Both the position numbers and the translations under genes were made by a program. Shown here piece after piece: positions 25,019 through 32,588 of a stretch of 32,588 bases of DNA; position 1 is the stretch's first letter; every line of letters starts with the position of its first letter. Source of the stretch: Prevotellaceae bacterium. GTDB lineage: Bacteria; Bacteroidota; Bacteroidia; Bacteroidales; UBA932. Location of the stretch: positions 1 to 32,588 of the forward strand of contig JAITSM010000216.1 in the NCBI GenBank assembly GCA_031287815.1. The letters run 5' to 3'. The notes below the pieces were generated by a model. The model did not search any database. It saw nothing but the letters and a program-made list of their open reading frames with translations, and had not been told where the DNA came from.

Positions 25019-25823
25019 CCCGTTCACCGTCAATGCTTGAAAGAAACTTCAAAAACCCTTCAGCCGTCCTTTCCGGCTCTTCGAGGAATCCGTTGTGCCC
25101 GGAGTTTTTCAGCCAAAGGGTCTGCGCCTGCGGAAAGCGGGCGGACAGTTCCTGTGCGGTTTCCAGTGAAATGTAGCGGTCTTTTTCGCCGAAGATAAAC
25201 AGCGCCGGCTTCCGGAATGACGCCAGGAATTCATTCCGGTCGGGGCGGCGCTTCATGCCTTCGAGGCAGGCGATGAGGCCTTCCGGATTGTGAATTTCGG
25301 CTATTTCGGAAATTTCCTGTATCTTCTCGGCAAAGCGGGGGACATTATCGTCGGCAAACATGCGCGGGACGCCCTGCCGGATCACTAAGGACAGCTTCCC
25401 CTCGCGCAGGAGCGCTATTTCGCGGTTGCGGCCTTCCTGCTTTTGCGGCGGGTCGGCGTTGGGCGTAGAGTGAAACAGGCACAGCCCGCGCACCGCATCG
25501 GGATAGTTGGCGGCAAATGCCAGCGCCGTATAGCCGCCCATCGAGTGCCCGCCAATGACGCATTCCCTGACCTGCTGTTTTTGCAGCGCTTCGTATATCG
25601 CCTGCGCCGAAAAGTCGACGCTGTTGATTTCCGCCGTGCCGCTCAGGCCGTGGCCGGGCAAGTCGATACGGATGATGCGGTAGTCCTTTTCAAGGCAGGT
25701 CACAAAATCGTCCCAGACGGACAATGTTTCCAGGTAGCCGTGCAATAATACTACGGCGGGTTTCCCGCCGCCTGTGTCGCTTACGTGTAAGGGAATGTGG
25801 TTACAAGTACAAAAGAATTCCAT
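25005..25823 (-). CDS. Alpha/beta hydrolase
   Basis: 272 aa; VVLLHGYLETLSVWDDFV, RIDLPGHGLSG, VIGGHSMGGYTALAFA, LWLKNSGHNGFLEEPE. Confidence 0.94.
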   Translation of the reverse strand: MEFFCTCNHIPLHVSDTGGGKPAVVLLHGYLETLSVWDDFVTCLEKDYRIIRIDLPGHGLSGTAEINSVDFSAQAIYEALQKQQVRECVIGGHSMGGYTALAFAANYPDAVRGLCLFHSTPNADPPQKQEGRNREIALLREGKLSLVIRQGVPRMFADDNVPRFAEKIQEISEIAEIHNPEGLIACLEGMKRRPDRNEFLASFRKPALFIFGEKDRYISLETAQELSARFPQAQTLWLKNSGHNGFLEEPERTAEGFLKFLSSIDGEREVKN

Positions 25824-25912
25824 AAAAAAAATGTTATATTAAGACAAATATACCAAAAAAATACTACCTTTGTACGAAAATAAACATAAAATAACTTAAA
25901 AAATTAGAAAAC

Positions 25913-26371
25913 ATGAAAAGAATCTTCAAAAGTTTTATGGTACTGTCGTTGGGCTTGGCTGTATTGGCAACCGGGTGCAAGAAAGACACAGAAGAAAACT
26001 ATGCAAAAGACATTTCCGGAACATATATTGGAACTTTATCATTGGCCGGGACTGTGGTCGGGCAAGATGTATCCATTAACGTGGCAGAAAAAAATAAAAC
26101 GACCGTTACGCTTGGTTTAAATACTACGCTTCCCGGCCTTCCTGTTGTCGGTAATTTACCGTTAGATGTCAGTTGTGACGCCACCGTAGCTAAATCCGGC
26201 GACAATTATACTATTAACGGAAGCTCGACCGTAAATGTATTGGACGGCGATAAGCCCATCACCATAGCCGGACCGATTACATCTGCGGGACAAGCCGATT
26301 TAACCATTTCCATAACGCTTGTAGAGGGAACCCCAGCCATTAGTGTTGCTTTTTCCGGCACGAAAAAATAA
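25913..26371 (+). CDS. Small lipoprotein of unknown function
   Basis: 152 aa; lipobox LAVLATGCKK; repetitive beta-rich body ending AISVAFSGTKK. Confidence 0.7.
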   Translation: MKRIFKSFMVLSLGLAVLATGCKKDTEENYAKDISGTYIGTLSLAGTVVGQDVSINVAEKNKTTVTLGLNTTLPGLPVVGNLPLDVSCDATVAKSGDNYTINGSSTVNVLDGDKPITIAGPITSAGQADLTISITLVEGTPAISVAFSGTKK

Positions 26372-26388
26372 GACGCCTTAGTATGTAT

Positions 26389-26426
26389 AAAAAAAACCGC
26401 AGCGAAATTTCGCTGCGGTTTTTTTA
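26389..26426. terminator. Bidirectional rho-independent terminator between convergent genes
   Basis: AAAAAAAACCGCAGCGAAATTTCGCTGCGGTTTTTTT: strong stem with an A tract on the left and a T tract on the right, between the lipoprotein (+) and mdh (-). Confidence 0.88.
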
Positions 26427-26458
26427 TTTGGTCTCCGTTGACCGTTGACCGTTGGCCG

Positions 26459-27388
26459 TTATCCGTTCAACACACTATTGGTGCTGCGCACGGCGTCGGC
26501 GCTTTTGTTGAAGGCGGCCTGTTCTTCGGCGTTCAGCTGGAGGTCGATGATTTTTTCCCAGCCGTTGCGGCCGATAACTACCGGCACGCCGATGCAAATG
26601 TCCTTCTGCCCGTATTCGCCGTCCAATGCCACACAGCAGGGGAATACTTTCTTCTGGTCGCGTACAATCGCTTCTACCAGCCATGCGCCGGCGGCTCCCG
26701 GAGCGTACCACGACGAAGTGCCCAGCAATTTCGTCAATGTCGCGCCGCCCACCATCGTGTCGGCAACCGTTTTGTCGAGCGTTTCCTTGCTCAATAACCG
26801 GCTTACGGGAATGCCGTTGTAAGTAGCAAAGCGCACCATCGGAATCATCGTGGTGTCGCCATGCCCGCCGATTACGCAGCCCTGCACGTCGCTGGCGGGA
26901 ACGCCCAGCGCCCGGCTTAAATAATATTTGAAACGGCTGCTGTCCAAAATCCCGCCCATCCCGATAATACGGTTTTTCGGCAGCCCGGAGGCTTTCAGCG
27001 TGAGGTAGGTCATCGTATCCATCGGGTTGCTGATGATAACGAACACCGCCCCGGGCGAGTGCTTCAGCGCATTTTCTACCACGCTTTTTACAATGCCGGC
27101 GTTCGTGCCGATAAGTTCTTCGCGCGTCATGCCGGGCTTGCGCGGGATGCCGGAGGTAACGACCACCACCTCGGAGTGGGCGGTAGCGGCATAATCGTTG
27201 GTCACTCCCGTAATGCGCGTATCAAATTCGCACAGTGTGGCGGTTTGCATCATATCCATCGCCTTTCCTTCGGCGACGCCTTCTTTCACGTCCAGCAGCA
27301 CCAGCTCGGCGGCCAGTTCTTTTTGTGCAATGACATTGGCACAGGTTGCGCCTACGTTTCCGGCGCCCACAATAGTAATTTTTGACAT
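26459..27388 (-). CDS. mdh: Malate dehydrogenase
   Basis: MSKITIVGAGNVGATCANVIAQKELAAELVLLDVKEGVAEGKAMDMMQTA; VTSGIPRKPGMTREELIGTNAGIV; VIGGHGDTTMIPMVR. Confidence 0.96.
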   Translation of the reverse strand: MSKITIVGAGNVGATCANVIAQKELAAELVLLDVKEGVAEGKAMDMMQTATLCEFDTRITGVTNDYAATAHSEVVVVTSGIPRKPGMTREELIGTNAGIVKSVVENALKHSPGAVFVIISNPMDTMTYLTLKASGLPKNRIIGMGGILDSSRFKYYLSRALGVPASDVQGCVIGGHGDTTMIPMVRFATYNGIPVSRLLSKETLDKTVADTMVGGATLTKLLGTSSWYAPGAAGAWLVEAIVRDQKKVFPCCVALDGEYGQKDICIGVPVVIGRNGWEKIIDLQLNAEEQAAFNKSADAVRSTNSVLNG

Positions 27389-27538
27389 ATTATTAAGTTT
27401 TTTTATTTGAATATCGTTTTATCGCGGGATTTTGTACATTCCGTAACAAAAAACATGCGAAGATACAAAAAATACTTCTAACTTTGCCGTGATTTTATTA
27501 AAAAATGGAGAATGAAAGATAATGGAGAATAATAGCGC

Positions 27539-27973
27539 ATGATTACCTTTCACACCTTATCTATAACTTTCCGGTTGCCCTGCCGGAGGCTTTTAAAAAA
27601 GTGGCTGGCGTCGCTGGCGGAAGCTGAAAATAAACGCATCAGGGCGTTGTCTGTTATTCTTTGTTCCGATGAGGAACTGCTGTCCCTCAACCGGCAATAT
27701 TTGCAGCACGATTATTTTACGGACGTCATTACCTTCGATTACAGCGACGGGGACAACCTTTCCGGCGATATGTTCATCAGCTGCGATACCGTGCGCGCCA
27801 ATGCCAAAACCTACCGCCAGCCGTTCGATAACGAACTGCGCCGCGTGATGGCGCATGGCTTGCTCCACCTCTGCGGCTATCGCGACGCCACCGCCGCCGA
27901 ACAAAAACAAATGCGAAGTATGGAAAACAAATACCTGGCTAAATGGAACCATATTGTTACCGACAGTCTTTAG
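27539..27973 (+). CDS. ybeY: Endoribonuclease YbeY
   Basis: VILCSDEELLSLNRQYLQHDYFTDVITFDY; MAHGLLHLCGYRD metal-binding motif. Confidence 0.95.
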   Translation: MITFHTLSITFRLPCRRLLKKWLASLAEAENKRIRALSVILCSDEELLSLNRQYLQHDYFTDVITFDYSDGDNLSGDMFISCDTVRANAKTYRQPFDNELRRVMAHGLLHLCGYRDATAAEQKQMRSMENKYLAKWNHIVTDSL

Positions 27974-28048
27974 CCGGCAGTTTTCAGTCGGCAGTGAACG
28001 GTTGATAGAACACTGCCGGCTAAAAACTGAAAACTAAAAACCGGGCAC

Positions 28049-28078
28049 ATGCAGCGTTTTTGACCTTTTTTGCATCTT
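28049..28078 (+). promoter_or_regulatory. 30-bp motif copy 1, putative ECF-sigma promoter
   Basis: ATGCAGCGTTTTTGACCTTTTTTGCATCTT, identical to 30298-30327. Confidence 0.65.
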
Positions 28079-28116
28079 CTATGAAAGACCACAGTAAATA
28101 CCAATGTTTACAATGG

Positions 28117-28638
28117 ATGAACGAATGCGATTTGATTACCGCTTGCGTGAAAGGAAATGTCGTTGCGCAGCGGCAGTTATACGACCGGTATGCCGCAAAA
28201 ATGCTGGGCGTATGTTTACGGTATGCCGGAACGCGCGAGGAGGCAAGGGATTTATTGCATGACGGGTTTATCCGGGTGTTTAAAAAAATAAAAACCTACA
28301 AGGGGGAAGGCGCTTTTGAAGGTTGGATGCGGAAATTATTTGTCAATATGGCGTTGGAATATATACGGAAAAAAGATGCGTTGAAAAAGTATGAGGACTA
28401 TCCGGTTTTCATGCCGGCGGCGGATGAGTCCGTTTTTGAAAAAATAGCGGCAGCGGAGTTGATGGAAAAAATAGCGGCGCTTCCTGCCGGATACCGTGCA
28501 GTATTTAACCTCTACGCTATCGAAGGCTATTCGCACCGGGAGATTGCCGGACTGTTGCATATCACCGAAAGCGCCTCCCGCTCGCAGTATACCCGCGCAA
28601 AGAATTATTTGCAAAAAATGATAGAAGAAATAAGGTAA
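28117..28638 (+). CDS. ECF-type RNA polymerase sigma-70 factor
   Basis: MNECDLITACVKGNVVAQRQLYDRYAAKMLGVCLRYAGTREEARDLLHDGFIRVFKKIKTYKGEGAFEGWMRKLFVNMALEYIRKK... GYSHREIAGLLHITESASRSQYTRAKNYLQ. ATG at 28117 preferred over 28060/28081 because the upstream 30-bp motif ends at 28078. Confidence 0.9.
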   Translation: MNECDLITACVKGNVVAQRQLYDRYAAKMLGVCLRYAGTREEARDLLHDGFIRVFKKIKTYKGEGAFEGWMRKLFVNMALEYIRKKDALKKYEDYPVFMPAADESVFEKIAAAELMEKIAALPAGYRAVFNLYAIEGYSHREIAGLLHITESASRSQYTRAKNYLQKMIEEIR

Positions 28639-28644
28639 AAATAT

Positions 28645-29835
28645 ATGGACGAAACAGTATTAAAATATTTGCTCCGCGACAAACTGGGGGGATACGAAAC
28701 GCCGCCAGACGACGGCGACTGGGAGATTATCCGCCGCCGCCTGCAACAACAGAAGCGGCGGAGGGCTACCGTCCTCTGGATGTCTACGGGCGCGGCGGCG
28801 GCAGCGGTGGCGCTGTTTTTCGTGCTCTACCCGCCTTCCGTAGCCGGGCCTTCGCCGGATATTCGGGAAACGTTTGCCGGGCTTCCCGAAGGCGTTCCCC
28901 CAACCGTTGCCGGGCATGCACCGGCCGCGCCAGAAGCTATCCGTAAAACAGTAGCGCCCACGGAACCAGGCAGCCCGGCGCCGGAACAACCGCTTTTGGA
29001 AGCGGCGCAGCATGAAACGCCGGCCGCCGGCAGGGCGGCGGCAGACGCCGCGCAAACCGCAAATCCCTTGCCGCAGGCAGCCGCCAACGTGAAGGAAGAA
29101 ACAACGGAAACGCCCCCGCCTGTCCCCGTGCAGGATTCCTTACTCCCCCTGTTTGAAGACATCACGCTGCCGGAACCGGCGAAAAGAAAAAAATGGGCAA
29201 TAGCCCTGGCAGCCCATTCGTCGGGCGGCAGGAGCGCGGCCAATGCTTTTGATTTCATGGACAAATCGGAGAGGAACGGTATGCTTTCCGACGCCAACTT
29301 TATGTATAATGCCAGCGAGAATGTGATGCGGATTGACAATGTGGTGGAAGCGACCCATCATATCCCGCTTACTTTCGGGCTGTCGTTCCGCTTTTATTTC
29401 ACTTCCCGCTGGGCGGTAGAATCGGGGCTGGCGTATACCTACCTTTCATCGGAATATAAATACGGCAATGACGGTTACCGGACAAAACAGCGGCTACACT
29501 ACCTGGGATGGCCGGTCAATGCCGTTTACCGGATACTCGACCACAAGCGCTTTTCCGTGTATGCATCGGGCGGCGGGATGCTGGAAAAAGGGCTGGGCGC
29601 CCGCTATACCGGGATTACGCCTTCTTCGCATACAGACTATCGGGAAAACATTGCCGGATGGCAATGGTCGCTGAACGGGCAAATAGGCGGCAGCGTCCGT
29701 CTTTCCCGGCATTTCAGCCTTTATGCCGAACCCGGCGTGCGGTATTTTTTCCCCGACCCCCGCCAGCCGGAAAGCATACGCACAGAACGGCCGTTCGGCT
29801 TTACGCTGGGCTTCGGAATACGCACTAGTTTCTAA
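28645..29835 (+). CDS. Anti-sigma-like protein fused to a C-terminal outer-membrane beta-barrel (probable dual-membrane-spanning anti-sigma factor)
   Basis: N-terminal ~48 aa cytosolic segment, single TM (ATVLWMSTGAAAAAVALFFVLY), ~100 aa Pro/Ala-rich linker, C-terminal barrel strands (FGLSFRFYFTSRWAVESGLAYTYLSSEY ... FGFTLGFGIRTSF). Starts 7 nt after the sigma gene. Confidence 0.75.
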   Translation: MDETVLKYLLRDKLGGYETPPDDGDWEIIRRRLQQQKRRRATVLWMSTGAAAAAVALFFVLYPPSVAGPSPDIRETFAGLPEGVPPTVAGHAPAAPEAIRKTVAPTEPGSPAPEQPLLEAAQHETPAAGRAAADAAQTANPLPQAAANVKEETTETPPPVPVQDSLLPLFEDITLPEPAKRKKWAIALAAHSSGGRSAANAFDFMDKSERNGMLSDANFMYNASENVMRIDNVVEATHHIPLTFGLSFRFYFTSRWAVESGLAYTYLSSEYKYGNDGYRTKQRLHYLGWPVNAVYRILDHKRFSVYASGGGMLEKGLGARYTGITPSSHTDYRENIAGWQWSLNGQIGGSVRLSRHFSLYAEPGVRYFFPDPRQPESIRTERPFGFTLGFGIRTSF

Positions 29836-29875
29836 TTGAAAGTTGAAGTGGTTTATTGGTTAAATATCCGATAGT

Positions 29876-30040
29876 ATGGACTGCAAACGGCTTGCTACTC
29901 GTGTAGCAACCTCCCCGCAGGGGTAAAATCGACTTGCCGCATGTTCCAGCCCGAAGGGCCTTATTTTCATAACCGCAGGTCGCGACCTGCGGCTATGAAA
30001 ATCCGGCTTTTCAAGCCGTCTGGAATGAAAGAAATAATCA
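29876..30040. repeat. Multi-hairpin palindromic intergenic element
   Basis: GCTACtcgtGTAGC; CCGCAGGTCGCGACCTGCGG (20-bp perfect palindrome, 29973-29992) extended by TTTTCATA/TATGAAAA; CGGCTTttCAAGCCG; outer TTCCAG/CTGGAA. Confidence 0.7.
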
Positions 30041-30297
30041 TTTGAACTGTTTTCATTGTCCGCCCGGATATGCGACCACGCCGGAGGATGCCGCCGGCTC
30101 GCCGGTGCCGGCATAATAAACCGCACCCCCAGCCCCTCTCCTAAAGGCAAGGGGAGCTGTTTGTGCCTGTTGTAAACTGTCTGCTGCAAAGGACGCACTG
30201 CCGACTGCCGGCTGTCCACTGCCTACTGCGCTTTGCGTCGCGCAACCTGTTGCTAACAGCAACAAGCCCGCAAGAAGAAAGATTTTTTTTCTGCACG

Positions 30298-30327
30298 ATG
30301 CAGCGTTTTTGACCTTTTTTGCATCTT
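30298..30327 (+). promoter_or_regulatory. 30-bp motif copy 2, putative ECF-sigma promoter
   Basis: ATGCAGCGTTTTTGACCTTTTTTGCATCTT, identical to 28049-28078. Confidence 0.65.
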
Positions 30328-30353
30328 ATAAGAAACATTAAAAATCTACACAT

Positions 30354-31667
30354 ATGTACGCAAAAAAACGCATAGTCAGAATTTTTGACTCTATCATTAT
30401 CACGATGGCCGCCGCCCTGCTGCTGACAGCCATCTTTGCCGGCTGCAACGACGCCATTAAAAACACCGTTACTTACCCCGTCAACGAGCCGGTGTATATG
30501 CCTTTTTCCGAGTTCCGCACCCCGCCGCCGGTGAAAACGGCGCAGGAAATAGTGAACCCGGGGAAAATCTGCCTGTATGGCGATTATATTTTCATCAATG
30601 AAATCGCCAAAGGGTTTCACATTATCGACAACTCCAACCCTGCGTCGCCGCATGCGGTAGGGTTTATCGATTTGCCGGGCAATATTGATTTGGCCATAAA
30701 CAATAACCTGCTCTTTGCCGACAGTTACATTGATTTGGTCTGGTTTAATATCGACCTGCCGGCGCAGCCCCAGGCTTCCGGGCGCCTGGAGGACGTTTTC
30801 CCGAATGTGCTTCCGCCTATCGACAACGAATATCCGATGAAAGGAATTGATAACACCAAAGGCGTTGTGGTCGGCTGGGAAGTCAAAACCATTACCGAAG
30901 AAGAAGAGCGCAGCCGCTATATTCCTTACCCGGTATGGTATGCCGAATACGCATATTTAAATTATGCCGATTCCTGGGGGGGCGCGGCGCGTTCGTCGGG
31001 CGCTACCGCCCTGACCGGCTCTACGGCGCGTTTTGCCGCTTATGGCGACTACCTGTATGTGGTGACCAGCTCCCAGCTGAAAGTGTTTGCCGTTTCCGGC
31101 AATACCGTAGCGAAAGGCCTTGAACAATACCTTAGCTGGAACACCGAAACCGTTTTTGCCTATGATCAGAAACTTTTTCTGGGAACGACCACCGGCCTGC
31201 TGATTTATGACATCGCCAACCCCGCCGCGCCGGCGCGCCTGTCGTCGGTAAGCCATGTGCTGGGCTGCGACCCGGTGGTGGTGCAGGGGAACTATGCCTA
31301 TGTGACCATCCGCGGCGGGAATGCCTGCGGGCAAAACCTTAACCTGCTCGACATAGTGGATATTTCCAACCCCGCCCAGCCTTTCCTGAAAACCTCGTTC
31401 AACATGCAAAGCCCCTACGGGCTGGGCATCGACGGGCAGGCGCTCTTTATCTGCGATAACGGATTGAAGGTATTCGACGCTTCCGACCCCCTGAAAATCG
31501 GGGAAAGGCGGCTGGCGCATTTTTCCGGCATCAGCGGGGTGGATGTGATTCCCTACAATAATACCTTAATACTGATCGGCGGCGACGGCCTCTACCAATA
31601 CGATTATTCCGACCTCCGGGATATAAAACCCGTTAGCGTACTCAAAGTATCAACCGACAAAAAATAA
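30354..31667 (+). CDS. LVIVD-repeat (beta-propeller) lipoprotein
   Basis: 437 aa; IFAGCND lipobox; repeats such as GFHIIDNSNPASPHAVGFIDLPG, GLLIYDIANPAAPARLSSVSHV, NLLDIVDISNPAQPFLKTSFNM. Confidence 0.85.
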   Translation: MYAKKRIVRIFDSIIITMAAALLLTAIFAGCNDAIKNTVTYPVNEPVYMPFSEFRTPPPVKTAQEIVNPGKICLYGDYIFINEIAKGFHIIDNSNPASPHAVGFIDLPGNIDLAINNNLLFADSYIDLVWFNIDLPAQPQASGRLEDVFPNVLPPIDNEYPMKGIDNTKGVVVGWEVKTITEEEERSRYIPYPVWYAEYAYLNYADSWGGAARSSGATALTGSTARFAAYGDYLYVVTSSQLKVFAVSGNTVAKGLEQYLSWNTETVFAYDQKLFLGTTTGLLIYDIANPAAPARLSSVSHVLGCDPVVVQGNYAYVTIRGGNACGQNLNLLDIVDISNPAQPFLKTSFNMQSPYGLGIDGQALFICDNGLKVFDASDPLKIGERRLAHFSGISGVDVIPYNNTLILIGGDGLYQYDYSDLRDIKPVSVLKVSTDKK

Positions 31668-31673
31668 TAACCG

Positions 31674-32282
31674 ATGAAACAGTCTATTTTCTTTTTTATA
31701 TTTTCCCTCCTTGCCGCTTCGCTGGCAGCACAGGGCAACGAAGGAACGCCTGAAAAATCGCCGGCGGGCTACTACAATTTAACGCAACTCTCGTTGATTA
31801 TCGGCGAAACCGACGAACTTTCCCCTGCGCCCAACCTTGTTCCGTCCATAACGACGGTGAACGGCTACCGCTTTAACGAACACTTTGCCATGGGTGCGGG
31901 CGTAGGCATGGCGGCCTACAGGTATGTTACCTTCCCGGTTTTCCTCGACCTGCGGGGATATATTCTCAAGGGGGATTTCACGCCCCTGCTTGCCTTTAAG
32001 GGCGGCTACGCTTTTGCCGACAACGACAAAGAGATTTTCCCCGCCGGCACCTACGCGGAAGCCACCTATAAAAACACCGGCGGCTGGATGCTGCATCCCG
32101 AAATCGGGTTCAGGGCCGCCATCAATGCCTCCTGTAATTTTGTGTTCACCATTGGTTATTACTACCAGGATTTAAAAACCGAAGTAACGGAAAAACCAAC
32201 CTCCTACCGGCGCTATCCAATCATCCACACCACCGACACCCACCTCGACCGCCTGTGCTTTACGATAGGATTCCTGTTTTGA
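31674..32282 (+). CDS. Outer-membrane beta-barrel protein
   Basis: 202 aa; signal peptide MKQSIFFFIFSLLAASLAAQ; short amphipathic strands ending LDRLCFTIGFLF; starts 7 nt after the LVIVD gene. Confidence 0.75.
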   Translation: MKQSIFFFIFSLLAASLAAQGNEGTPEKSPAGYYNLTQLSLIIGETDELSPAPNLVPSITTVNGYRFNEHFAMGAGVGMAAYRYVTFPVFLDLRGYILKGDFTPLLAFKGGYAFADNDKEIFPAGTYAEATYKNTGGWMLHPEIGFRAAINASCNFVFTIGYYYQDLKTEVTEKPTSYRRYPIIHTTDTHLDRLCFTIGFLF

Positions 32283-32395
32283 TGAAGTATGAGGTATGAG
32301 GTATGAGGTATGAGGTGGCTGGCGCCTGTTTAATGGAGAATGGAGAGTGGAGAGTGGAGAATGTCTCTTGAGGCGCCAGCCAATTCTCCATTCAC
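32283..32395. repeat. Period-7 arrays bracketed by inverted GGCTGGCGCCT / AGGCGCCAGCC
   Basis: (GTATGAG)n, GGCTGGCGCCT (32317-32327), (ATGGAGA/GTGGAGA)n, AGGCGCCAGCC (32371-32381), aattctccattc. Confidence 0.9.
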
Positions 32396-32470
32396 AAAAA
32401 AAACACCGGCATGTTTCCATGCCGGCGGTTTTCATTACTTCCTCTCAGCAGCCCCCCTCGCCTTTAGGAG

Positions 32471-32573
32471 CTATCGTTTATACACAACTTTAGTCAGTAT
32501 CTTTGACGGATGACTACTTTATATTAAGTGGTGTATAAACGCTAGTTCTATTGCCGTCGGCTTTAGCCGACGG
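32471..32573. repeat. 75-bp inverted-repeat element CTATCGTTTATACAC...GTGTATAAACGCTAG followed by hairpin CCGTCGGC-TTTA-GCCGACGG at window edge
   Basis: 15-bp arms (one mismatch) 32471-32485/32531-32545; 8-bp perfect stem 32554-32561/32566-32573. Confidence 0.7.
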
Positions 32574-32588
32574 TCTAAAGAGGCTTCT

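Noticed and set aside
30053-30653. Minus-strand ORFs 30053..30265 and 30141..30653
   Set aside because: Overlap dispersed repeats and the antisense of the LVIVD gene start; no convincing domain support.

Overview
This is a chromosomal window from a Bacteroidetes/Bacteroidales-like genome, judged by TTTG-N19-TAnnTTTG promoters and a Gld/Por type IX secretion cluster. From left to right it contains: a truncated class II (B12-dependent) ribonucleotide reductase (-); SufD (-); a FISUMP-type secreted protein (+); the block CBS/CorC-type membrane protein, LptC, outer-membrane barrel protein, CoaX, ThyA (all -); a BlaI/MecI regulator plus M56/BlaR1-TonB protein (+); a second secreted protein paralogous in its N-terminal half (-); a DUF4369/TlpA-like thioredoxin (+); PorP/GldK/GldL/GldM/GldN (+); tRNA-Ala(GGC); HflX (+); DUF2752 and CD225 proteins (-); an alpha/beta hydrolase (-); a small lipoprotein (+); malate dehydrogenase (-); YbeY (+); an ECF sigma factor with a probable dual-membrane-spanning anti-sigma factor (+); and an LVIVD-repeat lipoprotein plus outer-membrane barrel (+). 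The most interesting signal is a pair of ~270-320 nt structured RNAs (about 3645-3915 + and 14888-14571 -). Each has its own matching promoter and sits directly upstream of one of the two N-terminally paralogous secreted proteins. Between the copies the helices have changed by compensatory substitutions (about 10 base pairs) while the internal loops (AAAU/AACCU and AAUUU(C)UAAU/RGGUA) stay nearly identical. They also share a possible loop-to-downstream pseudoknot and a conserved 3' hairpin. I do not recognise this as a known RNA family. Other notable signals are: an intergenic repeat landscape of degenerate period-7 arrays, often built around a GGCTGGCGCCAGCC core and overlapping CDS ends; a 21-bp x 9 array; a GC-rich ~21-bp x 10 array; an identical 30-bp motif upstream of the ECF sigma gene and the LVIVD gene; and a 38-bp perfect palindrome at the blaI promoter.
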